Shown here one piece after another: positions 8,813 through 15,865 of a stretch of 64,000 bases of DNA (position 1 is its first letter; every line of letters begins with the position of its first letter). The translations under genes and the position numbers were made by a program. The stretch spans positions 124,001 to 188,000 of the forward strand of contig CANKZJ010000002.1 of the NCBI GenBank assembly GCA_947488605.1, given 5' to 3'. Source of the stretch: an uncultured Paracoccaceae bacterium (GTDB lineage: Bacteria; Pseudomonadota; Alphaproteobacteria; Rhodobacterales; Rhodobacteraceae). The notes beneath the pieces are model-generated. The model ran no database searches. It was given only the letters and a program-made list of their open reading frames with translations, and had not been told where the DNA came from.

Positions 8813-9331
8813 CTAAAACAGTGTGATGTCGGCTTTATCGGGGGCCTTGGTCGGTACCGGTTCAATAATTGGTCCGGGTCCAGAGATTTGCATTTGCCGT
8901 GCGGCACCCGATGCCGGCGTGAACTGGACACGGCGAGCCTTGTTGCCACCAAGGCTCTGCGCGACGCAAGCGATCCCTTCACGTTGAAGGAAATCTTCGG
9001 CAAAGCGTGCATTTGACGCCCCGATATCGCGGGAGTGTTCTGTCATTCGCGCTCCGCCGAACAGCTTTGCCTGCAAAGCGTTGCGATCTCCACCCGCGCG
9101 AAGAACCTTATTAATAAGCAACTCCATGGCATTCACACCGTACTTAAGGTCTTTGCTCGGATGTTGCGTGTCACCTGCAAGGAGAAAGTGGTTCATACCG
9201 CCAATGCCAGCCCTTCGATCAAAGAGGCAGACAGCCACACAGGAGCCGAGCACGGTTGAAAAAAGCACATTTGGGTCGGCTGAAACAGCATAGTCGCCTT
9301 GAACAATAGTCACTGTTTTTTGTGTGTTCAT
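8813..9331 (-). CDS. cheD: Chemoreceptor glutamine deamidase CheD
   Basis: CheD deamidates glutamines on chemoreceptors and in some bacteria interacts with a CheY phosphatase. The 172-residue reading starts at the ATG at 9331, which overlaps the cheB stop as ATGA; an in-frame GTG at 9352 is less likely. The catalytic Cys is in VLGSCVAVCLFD and the catalytic His in IGGMNHFLLAG, followed by the conserved KYGVNAMELLINKVLRAGG and KLFGGARM. The C-terminal tail (QISGPGPIIEPVPTKAPDKA) is longer and Pro-rich. It is the last gene of the chemotaxis operon. Confidence 0.93.
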   Translation of the reverse strand: MNTQKTVTIVQGDYAVSADPNVLFSTVLGSCVAVCLFDRRAGIGGMNHFLLAGDTQHPSKDLKYGVNAMELLINKVLRAGGDRNALQAKLFGGARMTEHSRDIGASNARFAEDFLQREGIACVAQSLGGNKARRVQFTPASGAARQMQISGPGPIIEPVPTKAPDKADITLF

Positions 9332-10308
9332 GCGCGCGCCCGGACCAGGCACGCGCGTAAAATTGCAGGACCTATTGCATCAATTGGCAATTGCTCCCTT
9401 ACGCCTCCAAGCTCCATCGCAACGCGTGGCATCCCGTAGACAACACTTGTTGCCTCATCTTGCCCGATTGTATGTGCCCCATTTCGGCTTAGGTCGGTTA
9501 AGCCTTTCGCCCCATCGCGGCCCATACCAGTCAAAAGCGTAGCGACAATGTGTGGTGCAAGACGCGATGCAGACTGAAATAATGCATCAATCGAAGGGCG
9601 ATGCCCCGAAACGAGATCGTCTGAGCGCAAGTCAATTGTCGGAGGCTGCTGCGCTGTTACCGACAAATGCGAGCGCCCATTTGGAGCAAGATAGATATGA
9701 CCCTTTTGAAGTTCTGAGCCTTTTCGAGCTTCACACACATGTGCAGTGGTCGCACCATTCAAAAGCCGTATGAGACTGCCAGAAAATCCGCCGCCAGTGT
9801 GCTGAACAATCAATGTGGGCGGGGATTTGTCCGAGAAATGCTGAAGCACGCGGCAAAGCGCATCAATGCCACCTGTCGAAGCGCCAATCAGGATTAATTT
9901 CCTTGGGTCAAGATCTTTTGTAGACGTACTTTTTTGACCAGAAGACGAAGACTTTTGCCCTTGCAAAGAAATTGTTGCTTGGCGCACGGCAGCGGCAATT
10001 TGGCTCTCGTTGCAAGCTTCAGCAACTACTGGAAAACCCCAGGGTGAGGTCTTGCATCCTGGCTCTGCTCCATGAATAACACATCCAATTCCCATTATCT
10101 TGAAAAGTGTTGCAAGGAGTTCAAATTCCGGTGCCGAAGCCAGATCTGCACTTATGATCACGCAGTCCGGGCTATGATGTTCGGCAAGATCATAGGTATC
10201 TGTCAAAGATGTCTTCAAAATGCATCTAAGCCCATGAAACTGCTGTTTTAGTTGTGCAAGTATTCTTGCCTGCAAGACCGCTGATTGGTGGGTGATAAGA
10301 AAATGCAT
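9328..10308 (-). CDS. cheB: CheB methylesterase with degenerate receiver domain
   Basis: CheB removes methyl groups from chemoreceptor glutamates during adaptation. The C-terminal esterase (about residues 136-326) has the full triad: Ser144 in IGASTGG, His170 in IVQH and Asp265 in GMGRDG. The N-terminal 110 residues are in the place of the usual receiver, but the acidic pair is replaced (LITHQSA) and the phospho-acceptor position appears to be Ser53 in DCVIISADL. Between the two lies a Ser/Lys-rich linker (QKSSSSGQKSTSTKD). Phosphorylation control by CheA is therefore probably lost or replaced. It overlaps cheD by 4 nt and is preceded by a 164-nt gap that contains no gene. Confidence 0.92.
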   Translation of the reverse strand: MHFLITHQSAVLQARILAQLKQQFHGLRCILKTSLTDTYDLAEHHSPDCVIISADLASAPEFELLATLFKIMGIGCVIHGAEPGCKTSPWGFPVVAEACNESQIAAAVRQATISLQGQKSSSSGQKSTSTKDLDPRKLILIGASTGGIDALCRVLQHFSDKSPPTLIVQHTGGGFSGSLIRLLNGATTAHVCEARKGSELQKGHIYLAPNGRSHLSVTAQQPPTIDLRSDDLVSGHRPSIDALFQSASRLAPHIVATLLTGMGRDGAKGLTDLSRNGAHTIGQDEATSVVYGMPRVAMELGGVREQLPIDAIGPAILRACLVRARA

Positions 10309-10472
10309 CTTTGACTATGGCCTCTTCTGCCCCCCATCAGTCAATTTGAACCGGTCGAGGCGGGTAGATGAATTGGGGGATCCTGGGTTTTGGAATTTCG
10401 TTGAAGAATTCCAAGATTTTATCACCAGCACAGGCGGATGATGGCATTACAAACCAACAAGGGCGATTACAT

Positions 10473-10856
10473 TTAGAAAAGTTCGATAGGCTTTCTTTCT
10501 CGGGCAGTTGGTTCAACGGTAGAATGCTCCTTCTCCTGACCCATGATTTCTCGAAGTGTTTCGAGCTTGACGGGCGTGACGACCGTCTCATGGCAAATGC
10601 AGTAATCAGCCGGTATTTCGATTGCCAGGCGTTCCAACAGCGCACTTATCTCATCAAGCGTTTGTGAAAGCAGATCGATTGGCTGCAACCTAGCTGTCTG
10701 CGCGGGATCGACAGAAGAAGGCATGCCGTTTCCAAAGAAATCATCCTCTAGACTGGAGACAAGTTTGTGGGAATGACGCAAACAAACCGCCGTATTTGCG
10801 AGTAAAGTACGCAACGCCTTAGGTTTGTATGGAATAACTCTTTTATCTTCTGTCAT
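10473..10856 (-). CDS. Unknown protein in the chemotaxis operon
   Basis: A 127-residue, largely helical protein that overlaps the upstream cheY by 4 nt (ATGA), so it is translated as part of the che operon. Visible features are a basic start (KRVIPYKPKALRTLLANTAV), an amphipathic helix around LLSQTLDEISALLERLAIEI, and a charged C-terminus. There is no receiver, STAS or CheW motif. I do not recognise a family. Its position between cheY and cheB would suit an auxiliary factor such as a phosphatase or CheY ligand, but that is only context; no CheZ or CheC/CheX signature is visible. Confidence 0.75.
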   Translation of the reverse strand: MTEDKRVIPYKPKALRTLLANTAVCLRHSHKLVSSLEDDFFGNGMPSSVDPAQTARLQPIDLLSQTLDEISALLERLAIEIPADYCICHETVVTPVKLETLREIMGQEKEHSTVEPTARERKPIELF

Positions 10857-11239
10857 AATTTACCAACAACACTTTCGATGCATTGTTTCATACTCGCCGT
10901 ATTGAATGGCTTCTTGATGATATTGTTCAGCCCCAACGCCCGCCCTTTTGAAACCAAATCGGGTGTTGGGTTTCCTGTTACAAGAATAAAGCCGATGCGA
11001 GCCGTGGACTGGTTCTTGCGCAGAGCCTCCAACAACTCCAAGCCATCCATGCCCGGCATGTTGTAGTCAGAAAGGACCAAATGCACAGGGTCGCTAATCA
11101 ACTTTGTGAGGGCTGAGCGACCATCATTTTCGGATTGGTTCTTCCAAATGCCCATTTCTTCAATAGCTTGGACCAAGAGACCGCGGCTCACGCCCATGTC
11201 GTCAACGATCATTACCCGAAGGGAATCTTTCAGGCTCAT
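10853..11239 (-). CDS. cheY: CheY-type response regulator
   Basis: A 128-residue single-domain receiver that would carry the CheA signal to the flagellar motor or act as a phosphate sink. All receiver residues are present: acidic pair Asp13/Asp14 (IVDD), phospho-acceptor Asp58 in LSDYNMPGMDG, Thr88 in ILVTGN and Lys110 in IIKKPF. It overlaps both cheR upstream and the unknown gene downstream by 4 nt. It is one of two stand-alone CheY genes in this operon; its sequence is more like motor-binding CheY (DYNMPGMDG) than the second copy. Confidence 0.93.
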   Translation of the reverse strand: MSLKDSLRVMIVDDMGVSRGLLVQAIEEMGIWKNQSENDGRSALTKLISDPVHLVLSDYNMPGMDGLELLEALRKNQSTARIGFILVTGNPTPDLVSKGRALGLNNIIKKPFNTASMKQCIESVVGKL

Positions 11240-12147
11240 TCCTTTTCTCCTATGCTGGATGTTGGCGAGGCTAAGTTTGCAGACGAGACGTTTTGATAGG
11301 TCGTAATCCCAACGCTTTTCAGCGCCGACATTGCCGGGCCGCTAAGCCTTTCTGAGTGGCCAATCATTAGGTGGCCATCGTCTACCATGGCGCTTTCGAA
11401 GCGTTGCCAGAGTTTGGCTTGTGTCTCTTTGTCAAAGTAGATCGCTGCATTTCTGCAAAATATCACGTCAAACAGGCGTTGCATTGGCCAGTCTTCCATC
11501 AGGTTCAGCTCGCCAAAGGAAACCAAACTTCGGACTTCTGCGCTGATTTCAAAATGTCCGTCTTTACTACGTCCATTCGCAATCAGCACATTCCGGTATT
11601 CTGCCGGAATGGCCTGAACCTGTTCTGCGGGGTACCGTGCCCTTTTCGCAGAAATTATCATCTTTGGATCGATGTCTGTCGCCAGAATGCGAAAGTCGTA
11701 GCGTGCGATATTTGGATCCACCGAGAGGGCGGTTGCCGCCATACAATATGCCTCTTGGCCTGATGAGCATGCGGAACTCCAAAGGCGGACGCTTTCACCG
11801 GCTTTGCACTTTTCCAACAACCTTGGCATAAGGTGGGATTTGAGAAAGTCAAAATGGTGCATTTCGCGAAAAAAATGCGTCACGTTCGTGGTGAGTGCTG
11901 AGAGGAGGTGCTGATGCTCTTGCTGTCCCTCGGGGCGTTCTAGAAGTGCGCAATAGTCCCGGAAACTTTGTAGCTTAAGCGCTCGCAGTCTTTTCGCGAG
12001 GCGAGAGTATACCAAAGCTTTCTTTGACGGTTGCAAAAATAATCCGTATTTTGCATTGGCGAGATCAGCAATCATTCGAAAGTCGCTTTCTGAAAAACTG
12101 AAGTCACCTGACTTGGTGAATTCATTGTCTTTAATTGCAACTGTCAT
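11236..12147 (-). CDS. cheR: Chemoreceptor methyltransferase CheR
   Basis: CheR methylates glutamate side chains of chemoreceptors using S-adenosylmethionine. The 303-residue protein has the N-terminal helical domain (FRMIADLANAKYGLFLQPSK, YSRLAKRLRALKLQSFRDYC) with the TNVTHFFREMHHFDFL motif, then the SAM-binding domain with SVRLWSSACSSGQEAYCMA, ILATDIDPKMI and FDVIFCRNAAIYFD. The C-terminal IGHSERL is typical. No pentapeptide-tethering extension is seen. It overlaps cheW and cheY by 4 nt each. Confidence 0.95.
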   Translation of the reverse strand: MTVAIKDNEFTKSGDFSFSESDFRMIADLANAKYGLFLQPSKKALVYSRLAKRLRALKLQSFRDYCALLERPEGQQEHQHLLSALTTNVTHFFREMHHFDFLKSHLMPRLLEKCKAGESVRLWSSACSSGQEAYCMAATALSVDPNIARYDFRILATDIDPKMIISAKRARYPAEQVQAIPAEYRNVLIANGRSKDGHFEISAEVRSLVSFGELNLMEDWPMQRLFDVIFCRNAAIYFDKETQAKLWQRFESAMVDDGHLMIGHSERLSGPAMSALKSVGITTYQNVSSANLASPTSSIGEKE

Positions 12148-12617
12148 GCTGCGACACGCGACTGAGAAGTGAGTAGAGCTGTGAGGTCAATGATTTTTGT
12201 CATGTCGTCATCTAAAGGAATGACGCCCTGAATCGATTGTGTGGTGATGTCTTCTGCACCTCGTGGAGTTTCATGAACCATACCTGCGTCGACCCCAAGA
12301 ATCTCCGACACGGACTCCACCATCAGACCTACAATTCTTTCCCCAATTGCAACAATGATGATGACATGTCGTTCGGTAGGTGCACTTGCTTGAAATCCGA
12401 GTTTAGTAGCCAAGTCGATGATCGGGATCACTGCGCCTCGTAAGTTGATGACACCTAGAATATGCGCTGGCGAATGAGGAAGAATGGTGACGGGCGTCCA
12501 CCGTCTGATTTCGCGAATTTGGGTAATCTCAACACAAAAGTTTTGACCACCAGCAACTAACGTTACAAATTCATGCTTAATTGGAGCCTCCGGATCAATG
12601 AGTTGCGACACGAGCAT
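12144..12617 (-). CDS. cheW: Chemotaxis coupling protein CheW
   Basis: CheW links chemoreceptors to CheA. The 157-residue protein is a single CheW/SH3-like domain: FVTLVAGGQNFCVEITQIRE, then ILPHSPAHILGVINLRGAVI with the conserved NLRG turn, IVAIGERIVGLMVESVSEIL, and IIDLTALL near the end. Its start lies inside the end of cheA (23-nt overlap), so translation is coupled. It is the only stand-alone CheW in the window. Confidence 0.95.
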   Translation of the reverse strand: MLVSQLIDPEAPIKHEFVTLVAGGQNFCVEITQIREIRRWTPVTILPHSPAHILGVINLRGAVIPIIDLATKLGFQASAPTERHVIIIVAIGERIVGLMVESVSEILGVDAGMVHETPRGAEDITTQSIQGVIPLDDDMTKIIDLTALLTSQSRVAA

Positions 12618-14682
12618 TCTCCCTATGTGATTGTAGTTGTGAGACTGACTTCACTTTTGTAGTGGAAGCAATTGCGTCAGCATCGATGATGAGAGCAATT
12701 TTGCCGTCACCCAAAATGGTCGCACCGGAGATACCGTCAATTTCTCCGTAGTTGCCCAGTATACTTTTTACGACGACTTGGCGTTGATCAAAAATATCGT
12801 CAACTGCCAATGCGCATTGGGCAACCGCCTCTGTTTGGATCAATAGCAATACGCGTTCTGTCAGTGCCTTCTTACAGGGCGGCGCACCAAGTTGGGTTGC
12901 CAGGTCCAAGATCGGTACATATTCGCCTCGAATTCGGATGAGATTGTTATTCAAGCCAATCTTTGACAGATTTTCCGGTGTTGGTCTGACCGTTTCCAAA
13001 ATGCTCGCGATGGGGACAACCATCGTCTGTCCACCGACATCAATGATCATACCATCCATGACTGCCAACGTGAGTGGCAGTGTAATTGAGAAAGTTGTGC
13101 CTTGGCCGGCGATACTATTGATCGAAACGCGTCCACCTAGTTCTGTGATCGTCGTTTTGACCACATCCATTCCCACGCCACGGCCGGAGAGGTTTGTCAC
13201 TTCTTGCGCAGTAGAAAATCCAGGGGCGAACAGGAGGTGGTCAATCTCTTGGTCTGAGAGTTGTGCATCTTGGGCGATAAGTCCTTTATCTACCGCAATT
13301 TCGCGGATCCGCGGTCGATTCAAACCTGCCCCATCATCGATAATCTCAATTACAATTGTGCCAGAACGTTGACTAGCAGTGAGCCGAAGAGTGCCGTTGC
13401 GTGTCTTACCGCTTTCTTCGCGTACCTTTGGTGTTTCGATACCATGGTCAATCGCGTTTCTAATCATGTGTGTCAGTGGGTCAGCGAGGCGCTCTACAAC
13501 AATCTTGTCAACTTCCGTCGTTTCGCCTTCGGTAATCAGCGTTACGTCTTTTTGTGTTGCGTCAGCGGCTTCTCTTGCAATGCGAAGCATCCTTTGGAAA
13601 AGAGGTTTGACCGGCTGCGCACGTATTGCCATGACACCTTCCTGTATTTCCCGTGCGAGCAATCGATAGTCATCAAGGTCACCATAGAGTTCCGCGCTGT
13701 TGGCAGGTGCGGCTTCTTCAATACGTTGTGAAATAACCGACTGATTGATAATCAATTCACCTACTGCGTTAATCAGGCGATCAACACGCTCTGGGTCTAC
13801 GCGTAGGGTGCTAGCAGCTTTTTTTGTTGTTTTTTCTGCGCTTGGTGGCTCTTGTGCTGGAGTAAGAGGCCGACTTAACCGACTTTCATCAAGAGGCTCT
13901 ATGTTCTCCTCAGAAAGCTTCGGCTCTGGCTCAGGTGTTTGAACGTCGAAGACCGCGGCATCCGCAGGCACGTCCGCAATGCTTAAATCGCAAAGGTCGT
14001 CAACAAACTGAAAGACATCGCGGATTGGAAGGTCGTTTTGCAAACCTTCAACTTCCACATGCCATTTTAAATAACCTGTTTCCCAATTAAAGTTATCAAA
14101 ACTGTCTGGCAGTTCTTTTGTGCTGACGCTAATTTTCGTAGGGCCTAATTCCTGTAGCGCGGCGATGACTAATTGGGGATCATTTCCTGTGCCGTAGAAC
14201 TCTTGTGTTGGTTGGAATGTGACCAGAAAAGCTGTCGTTTCCGTCGGCGGTTCAAACGACAGTGACAAGGCTTCGAACACAAACTCTTCTGGCTCTTCCT
14301 CGGCGCCCAGGAATGATTGAAGGTCGTCCAAGACCGGCCCAACGGCGTCATTGTTCGCAGGCATCTGATCTCTTGCTGCATCCACAAGGCCTGCAAGGAT
14401 GTCACCGGCTTTTTGCAGAACGCGAAGCAAATTGTCTTCCAAAGCGAGCCGATCACTGCGCACTTCCTCCAAGACAGTTTCAAATGTATGTGCAAACTCG
14501 ACCAAGTCATCCAGTGCGAAAGCGCCAGCCGCACCTTTAATGGAATGTACGGCGCGAAAGACGGCATTAACTGTTTCGCTGTCTGCATGGCCTTCGCGCA
14601 TGTCGGTCAAACCCTCGGTTAGGGCCGCGATAAGATCTTCGCATTCTTCAAAAAACGCCTCTAGGATCGATTGTTCTGCCAT
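12595..14682 (-). CDS. cheA: Chemotaxis histidine kinase CheA
   Basis: CheA is the central kinase, autophosphorylating and passing phosphate to CheY (and normally CheB). The 695 residues show P1 with phospho-His46 in AVHSIKGAAGAF, a P2-like stretch with acidic/Pro-rich linkers (about 240-285), the P3 dimerisation segment (RVDPERVDRLINAVGELII), and P4 with the N-box HMIRNAIDHGIE, G1 IIDDGAGLNRPR and G2 GRGVGMDVVK. P5, a CheW-like domain, follows (LPLTLAVMDGMIIDVGGQTM onward). All ATP-binding boxes look intact. The preceding gene, a cheY, ends 3 nt before its start. Confidence 0.96.
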   Translation of the reverse strand: MAEQSILEAFFEECEDLIAALTEGLTDMREGHADSETVNAVFRAVHSIKGAAGAFALDDLVEFAHTFETVLEEVRSDRLALEDNLLRVLQKAGDILAGLVDAARDQMPANNDAVGPVLDDLQSFLGAEEEPEEFVFEALSLSFEPPTETTAFLVTFQPTQEFYGTGNDPQLVIAALQELGPTKISVSTKELPDSFDNFNWETGYLKWHVEVEGLQNDLPIRDVFQFVDDLCDLSIADVPADAAVFDVQTPEPEPKLSEENIEPLDESRLSRPLTPAQEPPSAEKTTKKAASTLRVDPERVDRLINAVGELIINQSVISQRIEEAAPANSAELYGDLDDYRLLAREIQEGVMAIRAQPVKPLFQRMLRIAREAADATQKDVTLITEGETTEVDKIVVERLADPLTHMIRNAIDHGIETPKVREESGKTRNGTLRLTASQRSGTIVIEIIDDGAGLNRPRIREIAVDKGLIAQDAQLSDQEIDHLLFAPGFSTAQEVTNLSGRGVGMDVVKTTITELGGRVSINSIAGQGTTFSITLPLTLAVMDGMIIDVGGQTMVVPIASILETVRPTPENLSKIGLNNNLIRIRGEYVPILDLATQLGAPPCKKALTERVLLLIQTEAVAQCALAVDDIFDQRQVVVKSILGNYGEIDGISGATILGDGKIALIIDADAIASTTKVKSVSQLQSHRENARVATH

Positions 14683-14685
14683 CTG

Positions 14686-15054
14686 CTAGGCCCCAGTAAG
14701 GCGCTTGATGACGGCAACAAGTGACGCATCATCAAATGGTTTCACAATCCACCCGGTCGCTCCGGCATTTCGGGCACGTTCTTTCAGTGCTGCGCCACTT
14801 TCCGTTGTGAGTACCAAGACAGGGACGGCCCGGTTTACATCACCTTTGCGGATATCTTCGATAACGCCAAACCCGTCTTTGTTGGGCATGTTTACATCAG
14901 TGATAACCAAATCGGCGTCAACATCTTGGAATTTTGCAATTCCATCTACGCCGTCGACGGCGGTCGTCACGTTAAATCCAGCGTTTTCCAGGGCGGTGGT
15001 CAAAAGGGCACGAATGGTACGTGAATCGTCGATTGCGAGAATGCGAGCGCTCAT
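14686..15054 (-). CDS. CheY-like response regulator (second copy)
   Basis: A 122-residue stand-alone receiver. The phosphorylation set is complete: Asp9/Asp10 in AIDDSR, Asp53 in ITDVNMPNKDG, the Thr pair at 83-84 in VLTTESG and Lys105 in IVKPF. The MPNKDGFGV surface is typical of the CheY copy found at the head of alphaproteobacterial che operons, which may act as a phosphate sink or signal terminator rather than the motor regulator. It overlaps the STAS gene by 4 nt and ends 3 nt before cheA. Confidence 0.92.
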   Translation of the reverse strand: MSARILAIDDSRTIRALLTTALENAGFNVTTAVDGVDGIAKFQDVDADLVITDVNMPNKDGFGVIEDIRKGDVNRAVPVLVLTTESGAALKERARNAGATGWIVKPFDDASLVAVIKRLTGA

Positions 15055-15338
15055 GCCGACGCCCCTGAATTCTGCAAGATGTCTTTCAAGCCTAACGTTT
15101 CAGCCCCGCTTAAGAAGCCGGCGGATGGGTTTGCAAGCATCAGTTCTTTGCCGGACTTGCGAGACGCTTTCAAAGCCATCGTGAGCAATTGTGCGACAAG
15201 TCCGTTCAGCCGTGTTACCGCACTGCAATCAATTTCGACTTCCTGATCCTGCGACGTCGACAAAAACACGTAGAGTTTTTCGCAATCGTCTATCTTCGCC
15301 ACAGCTGGCAATACGTAGGTCAATCCGACTGTCGTCAT
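15051..15338 (-). CDS. STAS-domain protein heading the chemotaxis operon
   Basis: A 95-residue STAS (anti-sigma-factor antagonist-like) domain protein. The start at 15338 (TTVGLTYVLPAVAKIDDCEK) follows a GGGGA ribosome site by nine bases; the frame is open 23 codons further but without domain-like sequence. The core VEIDCSAVTRLNGLVAQLL is the usual STAS loop-helix, where Asn or Ser after the strand is the possible phosphorylation position, and SAGFLSGAETLGLKDIL forms the end. STAS proteins are regular first genes of che operons in this group; the role is unclear. Confidence 0.85.
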   Translation of the reverse strand: MTTVGLTYVLPAVAKIDDCEKLYVFLSTSQDQEVEIDCSAVTRLNGLVAQLLTMALKASRKSGKELMLANPSAGFLSGAETLGLKDILQNSGASA

Positions 15339-15865
15339 ATCTAATAGTCCCCGCGTCATAGCTTGCTGGCAAACAGCACCAACACAGGCTCTATGCCGCA
15401 CGGTCACTTAATTTGGCGTAAATGGTCGCCCGGTTCTTTTACCGAGCGCAATTGCGTCCGTTTTACGAGATACGATTGCCAGTTCATAAGTAGCCGCGCC
15501 ATGGTGCTTTGTGACGGGGCATAGCTGACAGCACATGGCAGTGCGTTGATCTGTCGTCGCAGGCACTCAGATTTTACTCGAAGCATAGCGAATCACTGTG
15601 AATCGCGACCTTTTGGCAAGCAATTGATGCCTTAATTTCCGCATAAATCATTAAGAATAGAGGCTTCTTTGTGTCAGGACCGCGCTCAGACACTTGATTG
15701 CAACAGTTTTGACAATTGCGTGAAAAAATTCCCCTATTTTTTAAACTACTGCGACGTAAGAGTTTGACAGAAGCGAATTTACTCGCCTCTAAGCACAATA
15801 ATATTGGCGGCGTTTGCACCAAACGCGTCGCTGGTTGTCTATGGATTTTTAGTGAAAGTCTCTTA
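15339..15865. other. Intergenic leader between the che operon and the giant DUF11 gene
   Basis: This 527-base stretch separates two divergent transcription units and must hold promoters for both. It is A+T-richer than the flanking genes, especially after about 15600. Short open frames exist on both strands, but none has protein-like composition or a ribosome site. Two perfect TTGACA hexamers point towards the giant gene (15709 and 15764). I see no RNA gene, strong hairpin or long repeat. Confidence 0.6.
15709..15793 (+). promoter_or_regulatory. Candidate sigma-70 promoters of the giant DUF11 gene
   Basis: Two perfect -35 hexamers TTGACA occur at 15709-15714 and 15764-15769. The first is followed after 17 nt by the poor -10 candidate CCCTAT (15732-15737), the second after 18 nt by TCTAAG (15788-15793). 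Both face the giant gene starting at 15866, so 5' leaders would be about 70-125 nt. The -10 boxes are weak, so at most one is likely to be used. Confidence 0.35.

Noticed and set aside
10337-10667. Open frames on both strands between cheB and the unknown che-operon gene
   Set aside because: They mostly overlap the 127-residue gene in other frames, and the remaining gap shows no ribosome site or coding pattern.
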